From Bacteroidales bacterium (GTDB lineage Bacteria; Bacteroidota; Bacteroidia; Bacteroidales; Marinilabiliaceae): a stretch of DNA of 64,000 nt. The position numbers were made by a program, and so were the translations under genes. This document shows, piece after piece, positions 1 through 9,050 of this stretch (positions within the stretch are counted from its first letter, which is position 1; each line of letters opens with the position of its first letter). A model generated the notes under the pieces. That model was not told the origin of the DNA, did no database searches, and worked only from the letters and a program-made list of their open reading frames with translations. Location of the stretch: positions 1-64,000 of the forward strand of contig JAFYCM010000074.1 of the NCBI GenBank assembly GCA_017539645.1, written 5' to 3'.

Positions 1-1
1 C

Positions 2-2020
2 AATAACAATAATAACGGACGCCAGAACAACCAGAATGGTAATGGACAGAACAACAACCAGAACCAAGGTGGCGGCAAGAAGAACAAGAAGCAGCAGCGT
101 CTGCAACGTCAGGAGGTAAACGAGGAAGACGTACAGAAGCAGATAAAAGATACGCTTGCTCGTCTTACTGCCAAAGGCGCAAAATCGAAGACCTCTAAGC
201 ACCGTCGAGAGAAACGTGAACTTGTATCGCAGCGCGAAGCTGAAGAGCAGGAACGTTTGGAAGACGAAAAGAAGGTGCTCAAGGTTACCGAGTTCGTAAC
301 AGCCAACGAGTTGGCTACTATGATGAACGAGCCTATCAATAAGGTGATTGCTACCTTTATGTCGTTGGGTATGTTCGTATCTATTAACCAACGCCTCGAT
401 GCCGAGTCGCTATCGATTGTGGCAGAAGAGTTTGGTTTCAAGGTAGAATTCGTAAGTGTTGAGTCGGCTTCTGAAGTTGAAGAAGAAGACGATGATGAAG
501 CACAACTCACCTCGCGTCCTCCTATTGTTACGGTGATGGGTCACGTAGACCATGGTAAGACATCATTGCTCGACTACATACGTAACACCAACGTAATCTC
601 GGGTGAGGCTGGTGGTATTACGCAGCACATCGGTGCATACAACGTTACGCTCGAAAATGGTCGCCACATCACGTTCCTTGATACTCCAGGTCACGAAGCC
701 TTCACGGCAATGCGTGCTCGTGGTGCTCAGGTTACCGACGTCGCCATCATCATCGTTGCAGCCGACGACAGTGTCATGCCTCAGACCATTGAGGCTATCA
801 ACCACGCTGCCGCTGCTAACGTACCTATAGTATTCGCTATAAATAAGATAGATAAGCCGGGTGCTAACCCCGACAAAATCCGCGAAGCCCTCGCCAATAT
901 GAACTACTTGGTTGAAGAGTGGGGCGGTAAATATCAATGCCAAGAGATTTCGGCTAAGAAGGGTATCAATGTCGACAAGTTGCTCGACAAGGTGCTTCTC
1001 GAAGCTGATATGCTCGAGCTGAAAGCTAATCCAAACCGCCGTGCGATGGGTCACGTCATTGAGTCGTCGCTCGATAAGGGCCGTGGCTATCAAGCTACTC
1101 TTTTGGTTAGCAATGGTACGCTCCACGTTGGCGATATGGTTGTCTGCGGTTATAACTATGGCCGCGTGAAGGCTATGTTCAACGAGCGTAACCAGAAAGT
1201 AGAAAAGGCTGGACCATCAGAACCAGTTCTTGTGCTTGGTTTGAACGGTGCTCCTCAGGCTGGCGAGAAATTCAACGTCTTCGCCGACGAGAAAGAGGCT
1301 AAAGACATAGCTAACAAGCGCGACCAACTACAACGCGAACAGGCAATGCGTGCTACACCTCACATGACCCTTTCGGAGATTGGTCGCCGCATAGCTATAG
1401 GCAACTTCCAAGAGCTCAACATCATCGTCAAAGGCGACGTGGATGGTTCGGTAGAGGCTCTATCCGATTCGCTCATAAAACTCTCTACCGAAGAGATAAA
1501 GGTCAACGTTATCCACAAAGCCGTTGGTCAGATTTCCGAAACGGATATTACGCTTGCTTCGGCATCCGACGCCATTGTGGTAGGTTTCCAAGTTCGTCCT
1601 TCGGCAGGCGCGCGCAAGATGGCCGAGAAAGAGAAGATTGATATTCGTCTCTACTCAATCATCTACGATGCTATCGAGGAAATCAAGTCGGCTATGGAGG
1701 GTATGCTTTCGCCAGAAATTCGCGAACAAGTTACTGGTACGCTCGAAGTACAGCAGACATTCAAGATTTCGAAGGTTGGAACTATTGCGGGCTGTATAGT
1801 GAAAGAGGGCAAAGTGAAAGCCAAATCGAAAGTTCGTGTCATTCGCGATGGTATTGTGGTTTACACTGGCGAACTTGGTTCGCTCAAACGTTTCAAGGAC
1901 GAGGTGAAAGAGGTTGTTTCGGGTCTCGACTGCGGTTTGAGCATCAACAACTACAACGACATCCTCGTTGGCGATACGCTCGAAGCATACGAAGAAATAG
2001 AGATAAGCAGAAAACTATAA
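2..2020 (+). CDS. infB: Translation initiation factor IF-2 (5' end outside window)
   Basis: IF-2 is the GTPase that brings initiator fMet-tRNA to the 30S subunit and promotes subunit joining. The reading frame is open from base 2, so the gene starts upstream of the window. The first 25 or so codons are an Asn/Gln/Gly-rich linker, followed by a Lys/Arg/Glu-rich helical stretch (about 65-255) and the conserved IF-2 N-terminal segment. The G domain is clear: G1 GHVDHGKT near base 540, G3 DTPGHEA near 680 and G4 NKID near 840. Domains II, III and the C-terminal fMet-tRNA binding domain follow and the protein ends ISRKL. An internal ATG at 257 is not the real start, since homology continues upstream of it. 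trpS follows after a strong hairpin. Identification is certain; the true N-terminus is not visible. Confidence 0.97.
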   Translation, partial: NNNNNGRQNNQNGNGQNNNQNQGGGKKNKKQQRLQRQEVNEEDVQKQIKDTLARLTAKGAKSKTSKHRREKRELVSQREAEEQERLEDEKKVLKVTEFVTANELATMMNEPINKVIATFMSLGMFVSINQRLDAESLSIVAEEFGFKVEFVSVESASEVEEEDDDEAQLTSRPPIVTVMGHVDHGKTSLLDYIRNTNVISGEAGGITQHIGAYNVTLENGRHITFLDTPGHEAFTAMRARGAQVTDVAIIIVAADDSVMPQTIEAINHAAAANVPIVFAINKIDKPGANPDKIREALANMNYLVEEWGGKYQCQEISAKKGINVDKLLDKVLLEADMLELKANPNRRAMGHVIESSLDKGRGYQATLLVSNGTLHVGDMVVCGYNYGRVKAMFNERNQKVEKAGPSEPVLVLGLNGAPQAGEKFNVFADEKEAKDIANKRDQLQREQAMRATPHMTLSEIGRRIAIGNFQELNIIVKGDVDGSVEALSDSLIKLSTEEIKVNVIHKAVGQISETDITLASASDAIVVGFQVRPSAGARKMAEKEKIDIRLYSIIYDAIEEIKSAMEGMLSPEIREQVTGTLEVQQTFKISKVGTIAGCIVKEGKVKAKSKVRVIRDGIVVYTGELGSLKRFKDEVKEVVSGLDCGLSINNYNDILVGDTLEAYEEIEISRKL

Positions 2021-2052
2021 TCAACTAACAATCAGACAATATTTATATACAT

Positions 2053-2081
2053 AACGCTCGAAGCCAACCACTTCGAGCGTT
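2053..2081 (+). terminator. Hairpin after infB, possible terminator
   Basis: A perfect 11-bp inverted repeat (AACGCTCGAAG / CTTCGAGCGTT) with a 7-base loop lies 33 bases after the infB stop. No U-tract follows, so it may be a weak or factor-dependent terminator or an mRNA-stabilising hairpin rather than a classic intrinsic terminator. Confidence 0.55.
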
Positions 2082-2104
2082 GTCGTAGAAAAAACAATAT
2101 TATT

Positions 2105-3094
2105 ATGGAAAAAGTCGTAAGCGGCATTCGCCCCACAGGTCATCTGCATTTAGGTAACTATTTTGGCGCTGTGGCCAACTTCATAAAGATGCAGGATAAC
2201 TACAACTGCTACTTCTTTATTGCCGATTGGCACTCGTTGACCACTCATCCAAAACCAGAAGACATTGTTAAGAGTGCTCATACCATTTTGGCTGAATATC
2301 TCGCTTGTGGTATCGATCCTGCTAAATGCACTATATATATACAAAGCGACGTTCGCGAGGTTTTGGAGTTGTATTTATACTTAAATATGAATACATATCT
2401 TGGTGAACTTGAGCGTGTTACTACGTTCAAGGAGAAAGCTCGCAAGCAACCCGACAATGTGAACGCTGGACTTCTTACCTATCCTACACTTATGGCAGCC
2501 GACATTCTGCAACATCGCGCAGTGAAGGTGCCTGTGGGCAAGGACCAAGAGCAAAACATGGAGATGGCTCGCAAGTGCGCACGCCGTTTCAATAATATTT
2601 ATGGCGTAGAATTCTTCCCTGAGCCTCAGTCGTTCCACTACTCTGCGTCGGCAGTGAAAGTTCCTGGCCTCGACGGTTCGGGCAAGATGGGCAAGAGCGA
2701 AGGCAATTGTATATATCTATACGAAGATGCTAAGACCATCACCAAGAAGGTTATGAAAGCTGTTACCGATTCGGGTCCAGTTGAGCCAAACAGCGAGAAA
2801 CCTGAGGTTATTCAAAACCTATTTACGTTGCTCGACATAGTTTCAGAACCCGAAACGAAGCAATTCTTCGAGGACAAATGGAACGACTGCTCAATCCGCT
2901 ACGGCGACCTCAAGAAGCAGCTTGCTGCCGACATTGTGAAATTCACCGAGCCTATTCGCGAGAAGATTGAGATGTATAGCAACGACACCGACCTACTTAT
3001 GCGCATAGCTAAAGAGGGTGCCGAGAAAGCACACGAGAGTGCTGCTGAGACGCTCGCCGAAGTGCGCAAAATCATAGGTTTCAAAGTTTACTAA
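2105..3094 (+). CDS. trpS: Tryptophan--tRNA ligase
   Basis: Class I aminoacyl-tRNA synthetase that charges tRNA-Trp in the cytoplasm. The 329-residue length is normal for bacterial TrpRS. The HIGH-type motif is TGHLHLGNY at residues 11-19. The KMSKS-type motif is KMGKS at residues 194-198 and lies in the usual context (LDGSGKMGKSEGN). The start is the ATG directly before the conserved KVVSGIRPTG segment. The gene sits between infB and an Ig-like lipoprotein gene that begins 9 bases after the trpS stop, so trpS and that gene are probably co-transcribed. Nothing is odd about the sequence. Confidence 0.97.
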   Translation: MEKVVSGIRPTGHLHLGNYFGAVANFIKMQDNYNCYFFIADWHSLTTHPKPEDIVKSAHTILAEYLACGIDPAKCTIYIQSDVREVLELYLYLNMNTYLGELERVTTFKEKARKQPDNVNAGLLTYPTLMAADILQHRAVKVPVGKDQEQNMEMARKCARRFNNIYGVEFFPEPQSFHYSASAVKVPGLDGSGKMGKSEGNCIYLYEDAKTITKKVMKAVTDSGPVEPNSEKPEVIQNLFTLLDIVSEPETKQFFEDKWNDCSIRYGDLKKQLAADIVKFTEPIREKIEMYSNDTDLLMRIAKEGAEKAHESAAETLAEVRKIIGFKVY

Positions 3095-3103
3095 TACGTA
3101 AGT

Positions 3104-5011
3104 ATGAGGCGCAACGCTAAGAATCTTTTCATATTTATGGCAGCATTTGCACAAGTGCTGCTCATCTTCTGTTGCGCCAATCCTGGCACTCCAACAGGTG
3201 GTCCCAAAGACCGCCAAAAGCCCGTGGTGGTGAGCTCCACGCCCGAGATCAATGCTAAAGAGTTTAGTGGCAATAAGGTGGTTATAAACTTCGATGAGAA
3301 TATTCAATTGAAAGATGCCGACTCGAAGTTTGTGATGTCGCCTCCTATGGAGAAAGCCCCTAAGACCGATGCTCATGCTAAGACGATAACCGTGAGTTTC
3401 GACGGCGAGTTGATGCCATCTACAACCTATACTCTCGATTTCGCCGACTGCATATCGGACCTCAACGAGGGAAATACGCTTGATAATTTTGCATTCACCT
3501 TCTCGACGGGTTCCAGCACCGACTCGATGATGATTTCGGGCAATGTATATAATGCCGAAGACATCAAACCGGTGAAGGGTATATACGTATTGCTACAAGC
3601 CAACCTTAGCGACACGGCGTTCAATACTGTTGCTCCCGTACGTATTGCAAAGACCGATGAGTATGGACGTTTCGCAATAAAGAACGTGCCCAACGCGAAA
3701 TATTACCACATCTTTGCTCTCGACGACAATAACCGCAACTTCAAGTTCGATCAGCCCGGCGAAACTATTGCTTGGCTTGGCGATAGCATAACTACAAGTT
3801 TCGAGATTCGTCAGATTCCCGATAGCGTACTTATAGACTCTACCGCCATTGGCGCGCGCGACTCGTCGGAGTTTAGGTATGAACGAATTATGCGCGACAC
3901 GCTTGTTTATACGCCCGATTCGCTTGTGCTCTTTGCCTTTCTCGAAGATCACTATGACCAATATATAGTGAGCAACGACCGCAAGAAACGCGATTTCCTC
4001 TCTATCGTATTCAACAAGCCGATGGCGAATAAGCCGAAACTTTCGTTCCCTGGTCAAGATCCTTCGGTGGCGCACGCTGTTACCCAATACGCCAAAGCAA
4101 ACGACACCATATCTATTTGGATTACCGACACCATAATATCCAAGGGCGACTCGGTTCTGCTTTCGGTAGAATATCCCGTTTGGATCGATTCGCTCAACAC
4201 CACCACTATGAAGCTCGATACGCTCGACTTCAGGTTCTACGAGAAGGCGGCTCAGACGAAGAAGAGCGAAAAAGCCAGTCAGCGCCGCCGCCGCAAAGAC
4301 GATGGCAAGGAAAAGAAACCCGAAGTGCCTACGCTGAAACTCAACGTTTCGGGCAATTTGGGCGTATTCTCTACTGGCTCGATAACAGCCGAAACGCCTT
4401 TCGAAAAGTTCGATTGGAGCGGTGTGCATCTGTCGCACAAGGTCGATACGATCTTCTATCCAATGGAATTTACCACCTTCGACGATACTATAAATATTCG
4501 CTACAAAGGTTTCAAAGCCGCTTGGGAAGCTGGGCATGAGTATAAACTCGAGATAGATTCGGCTGCTGTGGTAGATGTATTCGGCTTGGCTTGTAATGCC
4601 GTGAAGCAGAATATCAAGATAACTACGCTCGATAAATATGGCACGCTATATATAGATGTTGACTCCGTGCCGGCAAACAGCATATTGCAACTTGTGACAA
4701 CCAAAAACGAGGTTAAACGTCACGTGAAAGTGCCTAAGAGTGGCAAGGTGGCGTTCCGCTACATAAAGCCCGCCGAATATATGCTCCGTCTACTTGTCGA
4801 CGACAACGGAAACGGCAAGTGGGATACTGGTAATTATGCCGAACACCTGCAGCCCGAGCGTTTCATCTATTATATGGAGAAGGTGAACGTGCGCGCCAAC
4901 TGGGAAATAAAGGTCGATTTCAAGGTAGGTATGTATACGCCCGATAAGTATGCTCGTAAATTCATGGTGAAGGGCAATAACCGCAAAGGCGGACGAAGCA
5001 ATTCGCGATGA
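3104..5011 (+). CDS. Ig-like domain lipoprotein conserved in Bacteroidetes
   Basis: A 635-residue exported protein. A hydrophobic N-terminus ends in a double cysteine (C23/C24) followed by ANPGTPTGGPKD, the start of mature lipoproteins of a family common in Bacteroidetes and usually annotated as Ig-like domain-containing protein. Residues about 38-135 look like an SbsA-type bacterial Ig domain (Big_5) with the phrase VVINFDENIQL; a carnitine-like beta-sandwich, resembling a carboxypeptidase regulatory fold, follows at about 145-230. A highly charged Lys/Arg/Glu segment lies near residues 385-410. The C-terminal part is beta-rich with a DDNGNGKWD motif that could bind calcium. It overlaps tadA by four bases, so translation is probably coupled. 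The role is unknown; an envelope structural or assembly function is inference. Confidence 0.8.
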   Translation: MRRNAKNLFIFMAAFAQVLLIFCCANPGTPTGGPKDRQKPVVVSSTPEINAKEFSGNKVVINFDENIQLKDADSKFVMSPPMEKAPKTDAHAKTITVSFDGELMPSTTYTLDFADCISDLNEGNTLDNFAFTFSTGSSTDSMMISGNVYNAEDIKPVKGIYVLLQANLSDTAFNTVAPVRIAKTDEYGRFAIKNVPNAKYYHIFALDDNNRNFKFDQPGETIAWLGDSITTSFEIRQIPDSVLIDSTAIGARDSSEFRYERIMRDTLVYTPDSLVLFAFLEDHYDQYIVSNDRKKRDFLSIVFNKPMANKPKLSFPGQDPSVAHAVTQYAKANDTISIWITDTIISKGDSVLLSVEYPVWIDSLNTTTMKLDTLDFRFYEKAAQTKKSEKASQRRRRKDDGKEKKPEVPTLKLNVSGNLGVFSTGSITAETPFEKFDWSGVHLSHKVDTIFYPMEFTTFDDTINIRYKGFKAAWEAGHEYKLEIDSAAVVDVFGLACNAVKQNIKITTLDKYGTLYIDVDSVPANSILQLVTTKNEVKRHVKVPKSGKVAFRYIKPAEYMLRLLVDDNGNGKWDTGNYAEHLQPERFIYYMEKVNVRANWEIKVDFKVGMYTPDKYARKFMVKGNNRKGGRSNSR

Positions 5012-5445
5012 ATACCGACGAACAATATATGAAGGAGGCGCTTCGTGAGGCTCAGAAGGCTTACGACGAAGGCGAGATTCCTGTGGGTGCGGTGGTTGTT
5101 ATGGGCGGTCGCATAATAGGTCGCGGACACAATCAAACAGAGCGCCTCAACGATGTGACGGCACACGCCGAAATAATTGCCATAAGTGCGGCAGCGCAAA
5201 CCATTGGCGCTAAATATCTGCCCGAAGCCACACTCTACGTAACCGTTGAGCCATGCACTATGTGCGCTGGAGCAATCGCTTGGGCTCAAGTTGACCGCTT
5301 GGTCTACGGCACTGGCGACGAGAAACGTGGCTTCTCACGCCTCAAACCCGCCGTTCTTCACCCCAAAACCACCATCGAAACAGGCACACTCTGCGACGAT
5401 TGCAAAGCCCTTATGCAGAGTTTTTTCCAAGGTTTGAGAAAGTAA
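5008..5445 (+). CDS. tadA: tRNA-specific adenosine deaminase
   Basis: TadA converts A34 to inosine in the wobble position of tRNA-Arg(ACG). The 145-residue protein has the zinc and catalytic signature of the cytidine/adenosine deaminase fold: HAE with H53 and E55, and PCTMCAGA with C83 and C86. The start ATG overlaps the stop of the upstream lipoprotein gene (ATGA), so the two are translationally coupled. TadA proteins are closely related to guanine and cytosine deaminases, but the EPCTMCAGA motif, the length and the single-copy housekeeping context favour TadA. Confidence 0.93.
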   Translation: MNTDEQYMKEALREAQKAYDEGEIPVGAVVVMGGRIIGRGHNQTERLNDVTAHAEIIAISAAAQTIGAKYLPEATLYVTVEPCTMCAGAIAWAQVDRLVYGTGDEKRGFSRLKPAVLHPKTTIETGTLCDDCKALMQSFFQGLRK

Positions 5446-5541
5446 TACCATTGTTCGTTTTTTTTGTAAGAACACGAGGAATGCCTCGTAGCTCATAATT
5501 CGTAATTAATTGTAACTTGCTGTGACAAAAAATCGCGCATA

Positions 5542-7089
5542 ATGAGCAAAGTACTATGGATCGACGACGAGATTGAGATTCTCCGTCCGCACTGCCTGAC
5601 ACTCAACAATAAAGGCCACGAGGTAACAACCGCCAACAACGCTTTCGATGCACTCGACGAACTCCGCGAAAAGCATTTCGACATCATTTTTCTCGACGAG
5701 AATATGCCGGGTCGCAGCGGTTTGGACGTGTTGCCCGACATAAAAGTTCTTGCGCCCGATACGCCAGTGGTTATGGTAACTAAGAGCGAGGAGGAGAACG
5801 TCATGGATGCTGCCATTGGCTCCAAGATAGCCGACTACATAGTTAAGCCCATCAACTCGGCGCAGCTGTTGGCCTGCATCAAAAAACTCATAGATAAACG
5901 TGCGTTGGTAGAGAAGACGGCGCTCGATAAGTATGGCGCCGAATATGGTAGAATACAGATGCAGATGAGCGAATGTCGCACCTTCGACGATTGGGCGGCG
6001 CTCTACAATGCTTTGGTGCACTGGGAACTCGAGCTCGAGAATACCGACACCATGAACGAGATGCTACTTATGCAAAAGCGCGAGGCAAACAACGGTTTCT
6101 GCCGCTTCGTGAAGAAAAATTATGCCGAATGGATAGCCAATCCCAAATCTGCCGACACGCCGCTGATGTCAAACAGAATAATGGCCGACCGCGTGCTGCC
6201 CGTGCTCGATAAGGGCGAGAAGGTGGTGCTGATAGTTATAGATAACTGCCGCGTAGACCAGTGGGAACTTATCCGCTCGATGCTTGCGCCAGATTTCAAC
6301 GTCAAGTCGGAACTCTATTGTGCCATATTGCCAACGGCCACCCAGTTTGCTCGCAATGCAATATTTTCGGGACTTATGCCGTCGGAAATCAAGGCACAGT
6401 TTCCTGAATTTTGGGTCGATGACGACGAAGATGAGTCGAGCCAAAATAAATTCGAGAAGGAACTCATAGGTACGTTCTTCGAGCGCTACCGCAAGCGCGA
6501 TATTCAGTATGCATATTATAAAGTGAACGACAACGCAAGTGGCGAGCGCATTGTGGCTAAGTTCAATAATTATAAGCAGAACAACCTCAATGCTTTTGTA
6601 TACAATTTTATGGATATGCTCTCTCATGCGCGCACAGACAACCGCATAGTGGGCGAACTCTCGCAAGATGCAGCTGCATATCGTTCGCTGACGAAATCGT
6701 GGTTCGAGCACAGTCCGCTATATACCATGATAAAACTCCTTGGCGAGCTGCACTATAAGATTATGATTACCACCGATCATGGCAACATACGCGTGTCAAA
6801 GGCGCAGCGCATAAAGGGCGAGAAAGATTTGAACTCGAACCTGCGATATAAAAACGGTCGCAACTTGGCTGACTACAAAGCTTCCGACGTGTTTGAACTC
6901 GAACCCGACAAAGGCAAACTTCCGCGAACGAGCGTTTCGGCTAAATATGTATTTGCCACCAACGAAGATTTCTTCGTCTATCCGAACGACTTCAATACGT
7001 ATGTAGAAAAATACAACGACACCTTCCAGCATGGCGGCATATCTATGGAAGAGATGATAGTGCCTTTTGCAGTGCTCGAAGCTAAGTAA
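5542..7089 (+). CDS. porX: PorX-type response regulator with PglZ domain
   Basis: A 515-residue two-domain regulator. Residues 1-120 are a response-regulator receiver domain with the acidic pocket DDE at 8-10, phospho-acceptor D52 in FLDENMPG, T80 and K102. The rest is an alkaline-phosphatase-superfamily PglZ domain, with the metal-binding candidates VLIVIDNCRVDQW near residue 230 and ITTDHGN near 415. This is the architecture of PorX, which in Porphyromonas gingivalis controls T9SS genes together with PorY and a sigma factor and has oligonucleotide phosphodiesterase activity. No partner kinase is next to it, as is usual for porX. A protein with a T9SS-like C-terminal domain is encoded at 53889-54674. 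Name and architecture are firm; the target genes here are unknown. Confidence 0.92.
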   Translation: MSKVLWIDDEIEILRPHCLTLNNKGHEVTTANNAFDALDELREKHFDIIFLDENMPGRSGLDVLPDIKVLAPDTPVVMVTKSEEENVMDAAIGSKIADYIVKPINSAQLLACIKKLIDKRALVEKTALDKYGAEYGRIQMQMSECRTFDDWAALYNALVHWELELENTDTMNEMLLMQKREANNGFCRFVKKNYAEWIANPKSADTPLMSNRIMADRVLPVLDKGEKVVLIVIDNCRVDQWELIRSMLAPDFNVKSELYCAILPTATQFARNAIFSGLMPSEIKAQFPEFWVDDDEDESSQNKFEKELIGTFFERYRKRDIQYAYYKVNDNASGERIVAKFNNYKQNNLNAFVYNFMDMLSHARTDNRIVGELSQDAAAYRSLTKSWFEHSPLYTMIKLLGELHYKIMITTDHGNIRVSKAQRIKGEKDLNSNLRYKNGRNLADYKASDVFELEPDKGKLPRTSVSAKYVFATNEDFFVYPNDFNTYVEKYNDTFQHGGISMEEMIVPFAVLEAK

Positions 7090-7536
7090 TGCTATTGATG
7101 TGAATTTGCTCAATTCGGAGGCAATCAACGTATGTAGTTGTGCAAATGAAAATGCCGTGTAAAAGAGCAATTGTAGCGATAAAAATGTATAGCTTTGGAA
7201 TACGTTTGAATGGGCGAAACTTGTCGAAGGAGGTAACCGAATTCGATATTTGATAGTATTAATTACACAAATTATTCAACATTGTAGAGGCGTAGCTTAT
7301 GATGAAAAAATACACAAAGGCGTCGTTCGCCGAAGAATTCATGGGGTTTACCGTGTGGATTTATGCATCAGTGCTAAATTTGACAATCGTTTGCAAAAAT
7401 TAACACAGAACGAAAAATTATTATAATAATTTCGGCGCTGCGAAACTATGCAATCGTTTGCCAACAATTGCACTATGGTTTGCGAAAACGTCTTAGTCAA
7501 TAATACTAACCAACAATAATCTAAATATTTTGCATT
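7090..7536 (+). promoter_or_regulatory. PUL upstream region with candidate promoter and repeated operator-like sites
   Basis: This 447-base gap precedes the PUL. A TAnnTTTG match (TAAATTTG) lies at 7375-7382. Two copies of CAATCGTTTGC lie at 7384-7394 and 7451-7461; the second, read as GCAATCGTTTGC (7450-7461), differs at one base from the palindrome GCAAACGTTTGC, a typical LacI-family operator. A partial third copy (GGTTTGC) is at 7477-7483. A 34-codon open frame from 7299 to 7403 overlaps the first site but shows no support as a gene. The binding protein is not encoded in the window, so the operator role is inference. No terminator for porX was recognised. Confidence 0.45.
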
Positions 7537-9015
7537 ATGCTAACCAAAAAAGTATGGCAATTGTGCTGCGCTGTGGCAGTAGCGTCTGTGTCGCTTTGGG
7601 CGGTCTCATGCGCTGATGATGGCTTCAACGAAGATGAACGCTACGTCCACGAGGTTACTAACACTCAGATGAGCGCAATACCTGCCGATAGTATCTCTAT
7701 TGAAGCAAGCGCCGACAAATCGCAGACGGTCATCTCGTGGCCGCTCGTGTATGGTGCGAGTGGTTTCCACCTTACCGTTTATAATATTACCGATGCAGAA
7801 AACGCAGTGCTCGTTGCCGATACCGTCATCGATGGCTATTCGGTGGCTGTGGTTCGTGGCGACGACCAATCGTATAAATTGTCGCTCGCAACGCTTGGCG
7901 ATGCTTCACTTGGCAACTCCGATGCTTCGGCTGCTACGGTGAAGACCTTTGAAACCTACGCTTACGGCTTCAAAACTATCCCCGACGGCACCGACCTATA
8001 CGTATACTTCATGGAAGAGAATAATTGGCCAACAGAAGACGGCGAAACTACATACGACCTTGTGAGAGGTGGCAAATACACCGTTTCGGGCACGATAGAT
8101 TTCTCTACCCACTACATTGCGCTACGCACGCTCGGCAAAGAGCCACACGCTACAGTTACCTATGGCGAGGCTGGTGCTATAGAGTATTGTGGCGGTTTGA
8201 CATTGAAGGATATTGACTTTGAACTTGGCGCTGCCAAAAACTTCATTGCTTTTAGCGCGAATCCGACGTTCGAAGCATATCCATTGAATGATGCAACAAA
8301 TTCGTTCCTACATATTACGAAGCCTACAAGCATAAAGAACTGTAATATCTTGAACCTCACCCGCTATTTTGTTTATGACAACACGCTTGCTTATTGGGCA
8401 AAAGATTTTGTTGTAAGCGATTGCGTAGTGAAGATGGCTACTGGCGAGAATGCATCGTCGGGTGCGCTCTTCTTTGTAAACAAAGGTGGAGGCGCTATCA
8501 ATAATCTCAAGGTTGAGAACTCTACATTCTACAACACCACGAGCAACGAGATAAAATATGTAATCCAATATGGCGGCAACCGCTGTGTGAAGGCTGGTTA
8601 CGAGTCATGCTCTACCGCTATTAACTCATGTACATTCTACAATGTTGCCCCTTCAGGTCAGTTTGGTAACTATTCAGGCTTTTCTGGCAAACCAGAATCT
8701 GAATGGATAATGACGAAAAACATCTTCGTGAACTGCTGCAAAGACGTTGCTCGCCGATTCCTCGGTGGTCGTACAGCAAGTACATATTCTACCGTAGTAT
8801 TTGGATACAATACATATCCATCGACTGTAGATGAGGCAACTGGTGCGGTTAGCTTCGAAACAGGCGTAAGTGCCGACGGAAGTCAGGTTTACGACAATTC
8901 GGAAACTGTGATTACTACCGACCCGCAACTGAAAGACCCAGAAAATGGCGACTTCACCGTGCAAGGTTCGGAGCAACTTGCTAACCAAACCGGCGACCCA
9001 CGTTGGCTTGAGTAA
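7537..9015 (+). CDS. PUL surface lipoprotein with beta-helix domain (DUF4957/DUF5123-like)
   Basis: A 492-residue lipoprotein. The signal peptide ends at a lipobox with C25, followed at once by ADDGFNEDE; acidic residues right after the lipid cysteine are the known surface-export signal of Bacteroidetes lipoproteins. Residues about 45-130 resemble a fibronectin type III-like sandwich (SWPLVYGASGFHLTVYN). The remainder has repeated short beta-strands with Asn-rich turns (IKNCNILNLTRYF, INNLKVENSTFYN), typical of right-handed parallel beta-helix proteins of the DUF4957/DUF5123 group. Such proteins lie beside SusC/SusD in pectin-type PULs of Bacteroides and are thought to bind or process glycan at the cell surface. 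It is the first gene of the PUL, 35 bases before susC. No catalytic residues can be assigned. Confidence 0.75.
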   Translation: MLTKKVWQLCCAVAVASVSLWAVSCADDGFNEDERYVHEVTNTQMSAIPADSISIEASADKSQTVISWPLVYGASGFHLTVYNITDAENAVLVADTVIDGYSVAVVRGDDQSYKLSLATLGDASLGNSDASAATVKTFETYAYGFKTIPDGTDLYVYFMEENNWPTEDGETTYDLVRGGKYTVSGTIDFSTHYIALRTLGKEPHATVTYGEAGAIEYCGGLTLKDIDFELGAAKNFIAFSANPTFEAYPLNDATNSFLHITKPTSIKNCNILNLTRYFVYDNTLAYWAKDFVVSDCVVKMATGENASSGALFFVNKGGGAINNLKVENSTFYNTTSNEIKYVIQYGGNRCVKAGYESCSTAINSCTFYNVAPSGQFGNYSGFSGKPESEWIMTKNIFVNCCKDVARRFLGGRTASTYSTVVFGYNTYPSTVDEATGAVSFETGVSADGSQVYDNSETVITTDPQLKDPENGDFTVQGSEQLANQTGDPRWLE

Positions 9016-9050
9016 AATATTGATTATCAAAAGCATAAATACGTATATTG

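Noticed and set aside
7299..7403. 34-codon frame starting with two ATG codons upstream of the PUL
   Set aside because: No membrane segment, homology or spacing argues for it, and it overlaps the candidate promoter and operator. It could be a leader peptide, but this cannot be shown.
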